The notes beneath the pieces were generated by a model. That model did not search any database. It saw only the letters and a program-made list of their open reading frames with translations, and had not been told where the DNA came from. 25,252 bases of DNA, from NCBI GenBank assembly GCA_024688095.1, contig JAILEJ010000298.1:1-25252 (forward strand), read 5' to 3'. Shown here piece after piece: positions 1-9,134 of the stretch (within the stretch, counting starts at the first letter, position 1; every line of letters starts with the position of its first letter). Made by a program: the position numbers and the translations under genes. The stretch is from Butyrivibrio sp. Its GTDB lineage: Bacteria > Bacillota > Clostridia > Lachnospirales > Lachnospiraceae.

Positions 1-1
1 A

Positions 2-334
2 AAAGAAACTGCTATTCATTCCATATTACTGAAACTTTTATCTGCATACGCCTGCATACATGTAGCATCATATGCTGCTATTTTTGCAATAGTTCCAATA
101 TTTGGCTGGCTTGGCGCAGCTGCAATTATTTTTTACCTTGGATCTATTATGGCAATGACAGGAACAATTCAGTTATGTAGTGTAATATGTCTCTTCCGTG
201 AAAAAAAATTAAATCTACTATCATCAATTATATGTGCTTTTTTGGGTTATTGTATTATTGCAGACATAATAACAGCTGTTTTCCTGATTTATAAATCAGG
301 TAAAACAGCTGCTTATTACAGTATTAACGCCTAG
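2..334 (+). CDS. Membrane protein, 3' part only
   Basis: The reading frame is open from the first bases of the window to the TAG at 332-334, giving the last 110 residues of a protein whose start lies outside. The visible part is strongly hydrophobic, with about three membrane segments (roughly residues 20-38, 40-62 and 76-97) separated by a short polar loop with REKK, and it ends in a polar tail. I recognise no family motif. It is convergent with the CPBP protease gene, only 23 bases away. It could be the C-terminus of a transporter or polysaccharide exporter, but nothing seen here decides that. Confidence 0.6.
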   Translation, partial: KETAIHSILLKLLSAYACIHVASYAAIFAIVPIFGWLGAAAIIFYLGSIMAMTGTIQLCSVICLFREKKLNLLSSIICAFLGYCIIADIITAVFLIYKSGKTAAYYSINA

Positions 335-357
335 AAATTATTTTCTGGCTGATTCCA

Positions 358-1200
358 TCAGTCTCTGCTCCACTTATGATCCCAGAACTTTAATATTTCT
401 TCCCTCTTTGATTTCCTAAGAAGGAAATAACCATAGATAGCAAGAGCCGACTCCAATATTATATATACAACCTGTATCCAATCAGGTAGAACCGAAATAC
501 CTACTTTTTCCAATCCATTAGCATTGGAGAAAACAAGCATATCATATAAGGTATGTGCAATAGCAAGGACACATATATTACCATTTCTAAGATAAACTGC
601 GCTGAAAAAATATCCCCAAAGCACGCTTAATACAGACTGTAATATAGAACCTGTGATATTTCCGCTTATACCATTTGTCAAATGCACAAGTCCAAACATA
701 ACGGCTGAAATACCTGCAAAAATAGGGATCATTTTTTCACTATTCCATCTTTTTGTCATATATGGAATTGCAATTTCTCTGAAAATTATTTCTTCGGATA
801 TTCCTGCCATCAGACATGCGAATATATCTGAAATCGGTATAGCTGCAAATGTAAATTTGCCACCTGGTATAAACAGAGCATAAAACGAAAATAGCAATAT
901 GCAATATAAAAACACAGGACTGACAAGCTTGACTGCTTCTAAAGTATCACCTTTTCCCGGCATAAAATGGTACTCTGGTGAACGTTTTATGTTCCAGAAT
1001 ATCAGAACTATAAAGCTTCCTATGACAACTCCAAGCGGCATAGCTTCTGTGTATTCCAATCCCGTCAATTTGGAAAGCGGAACCACAAGTATTAGTCCAA
1101 TAACATACTGTGCAACAAGAAAACTTCCATAGGTTACTAATAATAGTCCTATTACCGGATGCTTTTCAGTAAACTTTTCTTTTTTTTCTACATCATTCAT
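358..1200 (-). CDS. CPBP family intramembrane glutamic endopeptidase (Abi/CAAX-like)
   Basis: This 280-residue polytopic membrane protein carries the CPBP (Abi, formerly CAAX protease) signature in its second half: an EExxxR motif with E136, E137 and R141, then FGLVH with H173, then a late H216 followed by D220. In the family, the glutamates and histidines form a metal-independent active site inside the membrane that cleaves membrane-embedded peptides or prenylated proteins. In Gram-positive bacteria relatives act in bacteriocin immunity or processing and in anti-sigma factor cleavage. About seven or eight membrane helices are visible. It has its own upstream region with a perfect TTGACA, so it need not be read with the rhamnosidase operon whose end lies 92 bases upstream. 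No bacteriocin gene is seen nearby, so the substrate is unknown. Confidence 0.88.
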   Translation of the reverse strand: MNDVEKKEKFTEKHPVIGLLLVTYGSFLVAQYVIGLILVVPLSKLTGLEYTEAMPLGVVIGSFIVLIFWNIKRSPEYHFMPGKGDTLEAVKLVSPVFLYCILLFSFYALFIPGGKFTFAAIPISDIFACLMAGISEEIIFREIAIPYMTKRWNSEKMIPIFAGISAVMFGLVHLTNGISGNITGSILQSVLSVLWGYFFSAVYLRNGNICVLAIAHTLYDMLVFSNANGLEKVGISVLPDWIQVVYIILESALAIYGYFLLRKSKREEILKFWDHKWSRD

Positions 1201-1239
1201 TATTCAATTATCTCCCCTCAGACTTTTATTATCTTAACG

Positions 1240-1266
1240 ATATTACATCAAAAAGGAGTTTGTCAA
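1240..1266 (-). promoter_or_regulatory. Candidate promoter of the CPBP gene
   Basis: On the minus strand a perfect TTGACA (1261-1266) is followed after 15 bases by TAATAT (1240-1245), preceded by TG. The -35 is ideal, but the spacer is shorter than the usual 17, so the exact -10 is uncertain. The location, 40 bases upstream of the start codon and just past the end of the rhamnosidase gene, suits a separate promoter. Confidence 0.4.
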
Positions 1267-1291
1267 GCAGATATACGATTCTTTTGAACCC

Positions 1292-3874
1292 TTAACCCCG
1301 TCCCGTAAGGTCACTTTCAAAACAGTATTTTCCTGCGGTAAGTATTTTTTCTTCCTGCCCAGGCAATGTAACATATGCTTTAGTATTGGATGGTATTTCT
1401 ATTTCATAGCTAAAGCTATCACCTTCTGCTTTCCAGGATGATTTTATCATTCCAATCGGTGAACTATAACTTGCTGATGCAAAGCCAAGAATCTTATTTG
1501 GATGCGGTTTTATAGTTATTTTTCCGTAATTCAGATTTATACCTGCAACATCCTTAAAAAGCCATCCTGATATAGCTCCATAAGAATAATGATTTAAAGA
1601 ATCATGTACCGTACCATCTTCTCTCTTTCCATCCCATGTTTCCCATATAGTAGTTGCACCTTTTTTTACTGCATACAGCCAGCTTGGTGCTGTATCCTGC
1701 AAAAGCAGTTTATAAGCAGTATCAGTATATCCATATTCTGTAAGTACATGGCACAAAAATGGTGTTGATAAAAATCCTGTGTTAAGGTGATAACCATTTT
1801 CTATAACCATCTTGTTTAAAGTCTCAGCAGCTTCTTTTTTCTCATCGTCGTTAATTACATCCAAAGCTATTGGTCTTACATATGATGCCTGCCTGTCAGA
1901 AACAATTTTTCCAGTTTTGACAAACCAGGCTCTATAAGCTTCTTTTACGTTCTCAGACAAATTTGCGTAATACTCTGCATCGTCTGTCTTACCTAGCCTC
2001 TTTGCTGCATCACTTAAAAGCTTGCTACTATATGCATAATATGCTGTAGGAACTTCTGGTGCACCCTTCATCAGTGCTTCAGTAAGAGCTGCCTTGGAAT
2101 CAACTCCCGGCTCAAGCCATTCTCCCCAATGAAAGCCTGTATCAACTATGTATTTCTTATGCTTATCAGATTTAAATTTTGACTTCAGCCTGCTTTTTGT
2201 TGCTCTTTCGGCTGTAAAATCTACCCATTTCTTAAAAGCTTCATAATTTTCTTCAAGAATATCAGTGCAATTATAAGCTGATGCCAGTGTACCTGGTACA
2301 ATTCCTATAGCATCTGCCCATCCGGCAGATCCATCACTCAAAAGCTTAAATTTTCCAGGAACTTCGCTTTTAGGAGCCACTCCTGGGATTTTGCCATCCG
2401 GCAATTGTTCGCTTCGTACTTCATTAAGCCATTTTCTTAATACAGGGTAACAGTCCATTAAATATACACCTGTAGGTACAAAAGCTGCAGCATCTCCTGT
2501 CCAGCCCTGTCTTTCTCTTGTCGGGCAATCCGTAGGGATATCACAGAAATTTCCTTTCATGCTCCACAATGAATTATTAAACAACTTATTTACATCGGCA
2601 TTACCACATTCAAAATGTCCTGTAACTTCCATATCTGAATATACCGCAATTGCAGTAAAGTCTATATCTTCAACCGGAATATCAGATTCTACGAGCATAT
2701 ATTGGAAGCCAAAAATTGCAAATAAAGGCTTATAAACATTCTCACCCTCTTTACAAATATAATCAGTTTCCTGATATACCATTTTCGCAGGATCCATGCT
2801 TTCATGCTGGAAATTATCTATTGTAAAGTTTCCATCCTTATCAAGGCTTTCACCATGGACAAGACGTATTTTTGCTCCTTTTTTAGCATTACAGCTAAAA
2901 CTTGTATATCCGGCTATGTTTTGTCCAAAGTCTATAACCTTTTCACCTTTTGGAGTTACAATGAGTTTTCCCTTAAATGTTTCTTTTTCTCTTATAGAAA
3001 CATTATTAGAGCATACAAGCTTTTCATATCCAAAATTCTCTGTTTTTACTAAATGATAATTATCAATTGCAAAAACACCATCTCCATATCTGGCATCCAC
3101 TCTTTCGCCAAAGTCAAGTCCATTAGCTCTGATAGGGCCATCCTGTGATGCCTTCCATGTTTCATCTGTGATACATACAACCTTTTCATCCACTTCAAGC
3201 TGTGCCAAAAGGGAAATATCATTGCCATAAAGGTTACCTGCAGTATTATTCATACCGCTTTTTCCTCTATACCATCCATCTCCAAGTATTACACAGATTT
3301 CATTGTCTCCTTCATGAACGAGACTGGTCACATCCACTGTCTGATACTCAAGACGAGTGTCATATTCTGACGTCCCAGGACTAAGAACATGATCACTTAC
3401 CCTTTCTCCATTTATAAAAGCTGTATAAAGTCCATGAGCCGTTATGTATAATCTTGCCTTTTTATAGCTTGTCACTGTAAATGATTTCTTCAGGTAACTG
3501 GCTGGTCTTTTATTTACTTCAAGAAGATTTTCTACTTCCGGGTTTATCCATTTTGCACACCAGTCTTTACAATTATCTAAAAGGCCCATCTCGAAAAAAC
3601 ATTTTGATAATTCTCCAGGATTATCATTCTCGTCAAAAAGAATTATTTCAATATCGACCCTTTGTCTGGAATTAAGTTTTCCTTCAAACCTTGCCTGCAT
3701 AACACAGGATTTTTCTTTTCCGGTAGTCCATATTTCTTTTCCATCTGAAAAGGCCTTTATTTCATAAGCGGTTTGAGTTGTCCCACCCTCACAATTCCAT
3801 GTTATCAGTGGTTTGTCTATATCAATTCCTATTGGATTATAAAGATGTTCAATTTTAATATTTATAGCTTTCAT
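1292..3874 (-). CDS. GH78 alpha-L-rhamnosidase
   Basis: An 860-residue glycoside hydrolase family 78 enzyme that removes terminal alpha-L-rhamnose from glycosides or oligosaccharides by an inverting mechanism. Domain order fits bacterial rhamnosidases: an N-terminal beta domain beginning with a family-typical NPIGID segment, a rhamnosidase N domain (about 130-300), a concanavalin-like domain (about 310-420), the (alpha/alpha)6 catalytic barrel (about 430-770) and a C-terminal beta domain. The DCPTRERQGWTGD stretch at 449-461 places D449, E454 and D461 with the same spacing as the conserved acidic residues of Bacillus sp. GL1 RhaB, and WETWDG supplies the late glutamate E745. No signal peptide is present, so it acts in the cytoplasm. 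It is the last gene of the symporter-GH2-GH1 operon, 82 bases after GH1, with AAGGAAAG as ribosome site. Confidence 0.95.
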   Translation of the reverse strand: MKAINIKIEHLYNPIGIDIDKPLITWNCEGGTTQTAYEIKAFSDGKEIWTTGKEKSCVMQARFEGKLNSRQRVDIEIILFDENDNPGELSKCFFEMGLLDNCKDWCAKWINPEVENLLEVNKRPASYLKKSFTVTSYKKARLYITAHGLYTAFINGERVSDHVLSPGTSEYDTRLEYQTVDVTSLVHEGDNEICVILGDGWYRGKSGMNNTAGNLYGNDISLLAQLEVDEKVVCITDETWKASQDGPIRANGLDFGERVDARYGDGVFAIDNYHLVKTENFGYEKLVCSNNVSIREKETFKGKLIVTPKGEKVIDFGQNIAGYTSFSCNAKKGAKIRLVHGESLDKDGNFTIDNFQHESMDPAKMVYQETDYICKEGENVYKPLFAIFGFQYMLVESDIPVEDIDFTAIAVYSDMEVTGHFECGNADVNKLFNNSLWSMKGNFCDIPTDCPTRERQGWTGDAAAFVPTGVYLMDCYPVLRKWLNEVRSEQLPDGKIPGVAPKSEVPGKFKLLSDGSAGWADAIGIVPGTLASAYNCTDILEENYEAFKKWVDFTAERATKSRLKSKFKSDKHKKYIVDTGFHWGEWLEPGVDSKAALTEALMKGAPEVPTAYYAYSSKLLSDAAKRLGKTDDAEYYANLSENVKEAYRAWFVKTGKIVSDRQASYVRPIALDVINDDEKKEAAETLNKMVIENGYHLNTGFLSTPFLCHVLTEYGYTDTAYKLLLQDTAPSWLYAVKKGATTIWETWDGKREDGTVHDSLNHYSYGAISGWLFKDVAGINLNYGKITIKPHPNKILGFASASYSSPIGMIKSSWKAEGDSFSYEIEIPSNTKAYVTLPGQEEKILTAGKYCFESDLTGRG

Positions 3875-3956
3875 ATACTTTCCTTAATTATTTAGAAATC
3901 CAGCAGTTAGCTGTAATAAATTAACCGTATTATTATCAATAAAACTTGATTTTCAG

Positions 3957-5267
3957 TCAGCAATATGTTCCCAAATGTTTCAGACTGTTTTTAGGTGTTC
4001 TTACCTGAGTCTTTCTGTCAACAGCACATAGTCCAAATGTGAGTGCATATCCCTTTTGCCATTCAAAATTATCAAGAAGTGACCAATGACAATATCCTAT
4101 TACAGGAATTCCGTCATTTATACAATTCTGAACTCCCTCTAATGCTTTATCTATGAAAGCTATTCTCTGATCATCATCTGAAGTTGCAATTCCATTTTCT
4201 GTGACAAGAATAGGAACATTTTCCATTTCAGAATGTACCTTTCTTATAACATGCTCCAATGCTTCAGGATAAACTTCATAATCCATAAGTGTCATAGGTG
4301 TTCCTTCCGGAACAGGCACTATTCCATCTGGTCCATAAATAGTCCTTGTATAATTCTGCAGTCCAAAGAAGTCATCGTCCTTGATATATGGAATATAATG
4401 GGAAAATTCCTCATCCCACTCTTTACCAGCTTTTTCTTCACCACCTTCAATCCACTGTAAATCATGCAATGATAAAGTAATTCCAACTTTAATATCCGGA
4501 TTTATAGCTTTAATGGCAGCTTTAGCAGCCTGATGAGCCTTTATAACAATCATATCGCCCTTGATATCCGTAGCTGATACAAAGGTATGAGGCTGTGGAT
4601 CACCAAAAACTTCTGCATTTTCCATGGCAGCAAGCTTCATCTTTTCCATAGGATTATTGAGATTTAGTCCTACCTGAACCTGTCCTTCCATTGAATCTGA
4701 TGAATTTTCTTTTTTACTTTCAGCTGCCTTGGACATTTTTTGCATCATCTGCATTTTAAAACGTTCCATGAGAGCACCAATCTGAAGCCTCATATTTGCT
4801 TCATTTATAGTACAAACATACTTTATATCTGCACCAAGCTTCTCTATAACATAACCTACATATCTGGCAAAAAGTTCAACAACTTCTTCATTATCCCAGC
4901 CTACTTCTTTAATAAGCCACAAAGGAGATGTGAAATGTAAAAGTGTTATAACAGGTTCAACACCTTCTTTTCTGCAAAACTGAATCATCTTTCTGTAATG
5001 CTCGACTTCATTATCATCAAATTCTCCGCGCTTTGGCTCAATTCTTGCCCATTCTATTGAGAATCTATATGTATTAAGTCCAGCATCCTTAAGCATTTTT
5101 ATATCCTGCTCATACCTATTGTAATGGTCAACAGCATCACCTGATGGCTCCACAAACTGAGAATACTTCATGTGCTCCATAGCCCAGTAATCTGAATTTA
5201 TATTATTTCCTTCAACCTGATGTGCAGCTGTTGATGCTCCAAGCATAAATTCTTCATTAAATTTCAT
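3957..5267 (-). CDS. GH1 beta-glucosidase/beta-glycosidase
   Basis: A 436-residue glycoside hydrolase family 1 enzyme, a retaining (beta/alpha)8 barrel that cleaves terminal beta-linked glucose or related sugars. The N-terminal GASTAAHQVEGN block, the acid/base glutamate E156 in TINEAN and the nucleophile E357 in VTENG are all present, as is the aglycone-side block WSLLDNFEWQKGY. Two oddities: the usual NEP is NEA, and after residue 160 there is a Met/Lys-rich polar insertion (about 165-220) not found in ordinary GH1 enzymes. The LHFTSPLWL segment resembles the HFT-type variant rather than the common HWDLP. No signal peptide is seen. It starts nine bases after the GH2 stop, with its ribosome site overlapping that stop, so it is translated as part of the operon. 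With GH78 next, a rhamnosyl-beta-glucoside substrate is plausible. Confidence 0.93.
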   Translation of the reverse strand: MKFNEEFMLGASTAAHQVEGNNINSDYWAMEHMKYSQFVEPSGDAVDHYNRYEQDIKMLKDAGLNTYRFSIEWARIEPKRGEFDDNEVEHYRKMIQFCRKEGVEPVITLLHFTSPLWLIKEVGWDNEEVVELFARYVGYVIEKLGADIKYVCTINEANMRLQIGALMERFKMQMMQKMSKAAESKKENSSDSMEGQVQVGLNLNNPMEKMKLAAMENAEVFGDPQPHTFVSATDIKGDMIVIKAHQAAKAAIKAINPDIKVGITLSLHDLQWIEGGEEKAGKEWDEEFSHYIPYIKDDDFFGLQNYTRTIYGPDGIVPVPEGTPMTLMDYEVYPEALEHVIRKVHSEMENVPILVTENGIATSDDDQRIAFIDKALEGVQNCINDGIPVIGYCHWSLLDNFEWQKGYALTFGLCAVDRKTQVRTPKNSLKHLGTYC

Positions 5268-5276
5268 TATTTATTT

Positions 5277-7487
5277 TTACCTCTTTTCAATATTTAACAA
5301 AATACTGTTTATCTGATTTATCTGTTCTGTATCAAGTTCCATTCCGCCCTGCTGAATAAGCTTTATAAGTGGCTGTCTTGCAATTAAAGCCTGCATAGCT
5401 TCTGATATTTCTACACCTTCTCCCATTCCACCAGCCGTCTTACTCTTCATTTTATCCATAAACTTATCAATAAAAGCTTTTCCTTCTGGTACTGCCTGAA
5501 TTTCAGCCATTGTACTGTTAATTGACAAATATCCTTCTTTTTCTTCAGCCTTTTCCTCTGGTTCATCAAACCAGTTTCTTACCTTATCTGCACCGGCAAA
5601 ATAATTCGGATTAGGCTCATTTACATGGGCTATTTCCATTTCATCACACACATCATCAGAAACTACTTTTATTTTATGTACCCCATTAATTTCTACATTA
5701 AATTTAAATACATGTGCGCCCTTTTTAGTCTCAATCTCTTTGCCGTCAACATATAATGTTACGCTCTCTTTATTACTGTATACCTTTATTTCTGTAGTAT
5801 CTTCAATTCTGTCATGATATCTTTTTGAGCATAAATGAACGAATGGATCACTTGTCCACCAAGCCTTATAAATATAATAGGCATCCTTCTTATGTTTTCT
5901 GTCAAAGGTTATAACACCCTTATGATTCTTTCCAGGATCTCCCGCTTCATCTCTTCCGGCAGCAGCAAATTCAAACATATTCCAAAGATAGGTTCCCCAT
6001 ATAAACGGTCTTTTGCTAAACATTTCCAGCATATGTTCATGATATAATGCCTGATAACTTTCGGTATAATCTCCCTTTTCCGGTTTTGGAGACTGAAGAT
6101 TAATAACTGAGTCTGCACCATATTCAGTAAGTCCAATAGCAACATCCGGATGATCTTTATGAAAATCATCAAACCATTTATCATTATCACCAGCTTCACC
6201 TACATACCATCCATAATATAAATTATATCCTCTTATATCTGGAAGTTTAACAAGGGGTGAATTAGTATCCAGCAGAAAAAGATTTGCCATGGCTGAAAAT
6301 CTTTTTTCATCCATCTCGTGAACTATATCATTTAGAATTCTGTGATTTTCAAGAAGATCCTCTGTTACTCCCTGAAGTGTTATCTCGTTTGAAAGTGCCC
6401 AACACATGATTGAAGCATGATTATAATTTTGTGTTATAAGCTCTCTCATCTGGGATATTGTATTTTCACGTCCTGTATCCATATGAACCGTAATGTATGG
6501 AATCTCTGCCCATACAACAATTCCCTTTTCATCACATAAATCATAGAAATACTGATCATGCTGATAATGAGCAAGCCTTATAGAATTAGCTCCCATAGAC
6601 ATTATCAGATCCATATCTTCTTTATGCATTTCTTTGGTAAGAGCATTACCAACATCAGCTCTGTCCTGGTGACGTGATACTCCGTGTAGAGGATAGTTTT
6701 TTCCATTTAGGAAAAATCCTTTTTCAGGATCAACTCTAAACTCTCTTATTCCAAACTTATCATATACTCTGTCACATTCCTTACCTTCATTAAAAAGAGT
6801 TACCGTTATCCTGTACAAAAATGGATCTTCTAAACCATTCCATAAATGAGGAGAATTTATATGAACTTTACCCTTTGCAAGCTTTTTTTCTCCAGCTTCT
6901 GAAACTTCAAGGATCTGCTCACCAACACCATCTATTGATGCAACTACTTTATTTGCATTTCCCGTATAATAACATTTTATGTCTATATCAGCTCCGTCAT
7001 CCGTAATTGAAGGAGTTACATAAATCCCGTTACCACCAAAATAATCCAGATCAAAATGACTTTCATCAGTAATTATGAGAAAAACATCTCTATATATTCC
7101 ACCATAAAATGTAAAATCAGCTCTCTGTGGATATACTCTGTTATTTGGCTCATTTGAAACAATTACTTGCAGATTATTTTCATCCTCAATATATTCAGTA
7201 ATATCCGCTCTGAAAGTAGAATATCCACCATCATGAGTTGTCACTGATTTATTATTTATTTTGATTTCACAGGATGAGTTTACTCCCCTAAATTCAAGAT
7301 AGCATCTTTCTCCTTTATCCATCACAGGTCTTTCAAAAATCTTTTTGTATATACATACTCCTCTGTAATAGGGTTCTGGACCGGTCTGTCCATCAATAGC
7401 ATTCCAGGTATGGGGAAGTGTTATTTTCTCTTCCTTATTCTCTTTTATAAATATCCAATTATTATTCCAATTAATAGTTCTTCTCAT
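5277..7487 (-). CDS. GH2 beta-galactosidase-like glycosidase with C-terminal helical extension
   Basis: A 736-residue glycoside hydrolase family 2 enzyme: sugar-binding jelly roll (about 1-160, with LPHTWNA and YGGIYRDV), immunoglobulin-like domain (about 165-260) and TIM barrel (about 265-560). The acid/base is E368 in WALSNEI and the nucleophile E455 in LTEYGAD; GVSRHQDR is typical of beta-galactosidase-type members. Galactosidase, glucuronidase or another beta-exo activity cannot be separated by eye. After the barrel comes a beta domain, a glutamate/lysine-rich linker and an unusual C-terminal helical, Met/Gln-rich module of about 85 residues. I chose the ATG at 7487 rather than 7511 because AAGGAG lies seven bases before it; the longer frame would bury that site and overlap the symporter stop. 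No signal peptide is visible, so it is probably cytoplasmic. Confidence 0.93.
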   Translation of the reverse strand: MRRTINWNNNWIFIKENKEEKITLPHTWNAIDGQTGPEPYYRGVCIYKKIFERPVMDKGERCYLEFRGVNSSCEIKINNKSVTTHDGGYSTFRADITEYIEDENNLQVIVSNEPNNRVYPQRADFTFYGGIYRDVFLIITDESHFDLDYFGGNGIYVTPSITDDGADIDIKCYYTGNANKVVASIDGVGEQILEVSEAGEKKLAKGKVHINSPHLWNGLEDPFLYRITVTLFNEGKECDRVYDKFGIREFRVDPEKGFFLNGKNYPLHGVSRHQDRADVGNALTKEMHKEDMDLIMSMGANSIRLAHYQHDQYFYDLCDEKGIVVWAEIPYITVHMDTGRENTISQMRELITQNYNHASIMCWALSNEITLQGVTEDLLENHRILNDIVHEMDEKRFSAMANLFLLDTNSPLVKLPDIRGYNLYYGWYVGEAGDNDKWFDDFHKDHPDVAIGLTEYGADSVINLQSPKPEKGDYTESYQALYHEHMLEMFSKRPFIWGTYLWNMFEFAAAGRDEAGDPGKNHKGVITFDRKHKKDAYYIYKAWWTSDPFVHLCSKRYHDRIEDTTEIKVYSNKESVTLYVDGKEIETKKGAHVFKFNVEINGVHKIKVVSDDVCDEMEIAHVNEPNPNYFAGADKVRNWFDEPEEKAEEKEGYLSINSTMAEIQAVPEGKAFIDKFMDKMKSKTAGGMGEGVEISEAMQALIARQPLIKLIQQGGMELDTEQINQINSILLNIEKR

Positions 7488-7494
7488 TACTGTA

Positions 7495-7500
7495 CTCCTT
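7495..7500 (-). promoter_or_regulatory. Ribosome binding site fixing the GH2 start
   Basis: AAGGAG on the minus strand, seven bases upstream of the ATG at 7487. It lies just after the symporter stop at 7504-7506 and inside the longer in-frame ORF that begins at 7511, so it argues for the shorter protein. Confidence 0.8.
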
Positions 7501-7503
7501 ACT

Positions 7504-9015
7504 TCAAGCATTCATCATTTTTTTCTTATCTGAAATACTCTTTTGAATCTGAGCCATTTTTTCATAAGTAATAGTACTGTTCTTCATTGCAACTAGTGTA
7601 CATATCCATCCAAGAATCGGAAAACCAATGAGTAAGATAACTGTCATAATTTTTATTCCCGCAGTAAGAGGATCTCCCTGCTGAGGTACAGTTGTTGTAT
7701 AACCAATAAATCCAATAGCTACTGTGGCAATCGTAGCTCCAAAAGATGAAACAATCTTATCAATAAAGCTGTATGTAGCAGATACAGTTGCAGGAAGATA
7801 TTTACCAGATCTGTCCAGCTCGTAATCAACAATATCCATTCTCATTGAGTTAGTTGCTACCGAAACGACCATTTTTACAGCATTATTTCCAAAGTTAAAA
7901 AATACAAATGAAACAGCAAGTATTATTGCTATAGAAGAAATATTTCCTCCAAGAATTCCTCCAATTGCCTGTGTGGGTGCAAAAAGTAAAAATGCTGCAT
8001 ATGCTACATTCAGAATAATACATGCCTTTGTCCAGGTGATCATAACTGAACGGCTTCCCTTTTTACCTGCAATTCTGGCACCTATGATTGCAAATATAAT
8101 AGATGGAAGCATTGCTACTGCTGACAAAATTGAAGATATTGCTAATGAACCAACCATTATTCCATAAAGCATTGTTGATACAACTGCTGCTCCTCCTATT
8201 GTCTGTGCGAGCTTATCTGATGTTGCTGCTACAATATATCTTTGGAGCTCTTTGTTTTCTTTTATTAAAGCTATCATATCCTTTGCAGATGGCTTAGACT
8301 CTTTTTCTTCCTTAGTCTTTATGCCTTCATAATTTTCAGGAATGTCATATGGAGCTATTCCTATGCAGGCAAGAATATAAAAGAATAATGATACAAAAAT
8401 CACTACAATATTATAAGTTGCAAAATACTCAGTTCCCTGTATGTTATCAAACTTAGGAAGAATAACTGCTGAAGCAACTACTGACATTATCATTGGTGTA
8501 AGATAAGCATAAGTAGTGTTCCAAACTGCTATTGTAGGTCTCTGCTTTGGATCATTTGTAAGAATATTTGCATTGATCTGTCCTGCAATACTTACAAATG
8601 TGTATCCAATAATGTATATGGCATAACATAATATGAAATATAAAGTACCAGCCACACCTGTTATATTAAACTTAGGTCCCAAATTACACATAAGCAGTGT
8701 AGAAATTGACATTATCGCCCATCCAAGTAATATAGAAAATCTAACTTTACCAATTCGAGGATTAAATCTCTCCAAAAAATATGCAATTATTGGATCTGTA
8801 ACTCCATCAAGCAGTCTTGAGCCTGTTATTATAAGACCTGTAATAGCTACCAGTATTCCGAAATTTGCATTTCCTATATATGATGCGCCTCCCATCAATA
8901 CATAGAATGCCATCTGTCCGGCTCCTGTCATAGTTGAAAATGCAATATGCCAGGTCCTTGCTCGTTTGTATGTAACCCCGTTTTCTTCTCTGTAAAGAGT
9001 TTTTTCTTTTCCCAT
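7504..9015 (-). CDS. GPH-family (MelB-like) cation:glycoside symporter
   Basis: A 503-residue membrane protein with about twelve transmembrane helices, matching the glycoside-pentoside-hexuronide:cation symporter family. The helix 2 region has the family-typical SRLLDGVTDPIIA, whose aspartates take part in cation binding in MelB, followed by a loop with RIGKVR. A charged cytoplasmic loop (TKEEKESKPSAKD) separates the two halves. It should import a glycoside with sodium or protons across the cell membrane. It is the first gene of the operon and faces the AraC regulator gene across a 119-base divergent region; GH2, GH1 and GH78 follow. Because these enzymes lack signal peptides, the imported compound is probably an intact short oligosaccharide or a glycosylated plant metabolite. 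A GAAGGGA ribosome site precedes the ATG with a rather long spacer. Confidence 0.92.
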   Translation of the reverse strand: MGKEKTLYREENGVTYKRARTWHIAFSTMTGAGQMAFYVLMGGASYIGNANFGILVAITGLIITGSRLLDGVTDPIIAYFLERFNPRIGKVRFSILLGWAIMSISTLLMCNLGPKFNITGVAGTLYFILCYAIYIIGYTFVSIAGQINANILTNDPKQRPTIAVWNTTYAYLTPMIMSVVASAVILPKFDNIQGTEYFATYNIVVIFVSLFFYILACIGIAPYDIPENYEGIKTKEEKESKPSAKDMIALIKENKELQRYIVAATSDKLAQTIGGAAVVSTMLYGIMVGSLAISSILSAVAMLPSIIFAIIGARIAGKKGSRSVMITWTKACIILNVAYAAFLLFAPTQAIGGILGGNISSIAIILAVSFVFFNFGNNAVKMVVSVATNSMRMDIVDYELDRSGKYLPATVSATYSFIDKIVSSFGATIATVAIGFIGYTTTVPQQGDPLTAGIKIMTVILLIGFPILGWICTLVAMKNSTITYEKMAQIQKSISDKKKMMNA

Positions 9016-9134
9016 ATAATATAATATCCCTTCTCAATAAATATATTTTGTGCCTATATACTAGCAAGGGTGGAATGTATTATGATAGAATAATTATATT
9101 ATTTATAGTAATATTCTCTTAAAAGGAAAAATAT
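9016..9134. promoter_or_regulatory. Divergent control region of symporter operon and AraC gene
   Basis: This very AT-rich 119-base region must contain the operon promoter and that of the regulator. On the minus strand a perfect TATAAT (9093-9098) with TTAAGA 18 bases upstream (9117-9122) is the best candidate, giving a leader of about 70 bases. An alternative, TTGCTA (9062-9067) with TATATT (9040-9045) and a 16-base spacer, would start transcription inside the ribosome site and is less likely. AAAAGGA precedes the AraC ATG. I found no convincing repeat that could be the AraC operator. Confidence 0.4.

Noticed and set aside
331..362. Short hairpins (AGAAA-4-TTTCT and CTGAT-3-ATCAG) between the first two genes as terminators
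   Set aside because: The stems are only five bases and lack a following T run on either strand; too weak to annotate.
3900..3950. ATCAA-6-TTGAT inverted repeat between GH1 and GH78 as terminator or operator
   Set aside because: Five-base AT-rich arms in an AT-rich gap are expected by chance, and no promoter or T run accompanies them.
9040..9067. TTGCTA-16-TATATT as the main symporter promoter
   Set aside because: Transcription would begin within the ribosome site, leaving almost no leader; the TATAAT at 9093-9098 is better placed.
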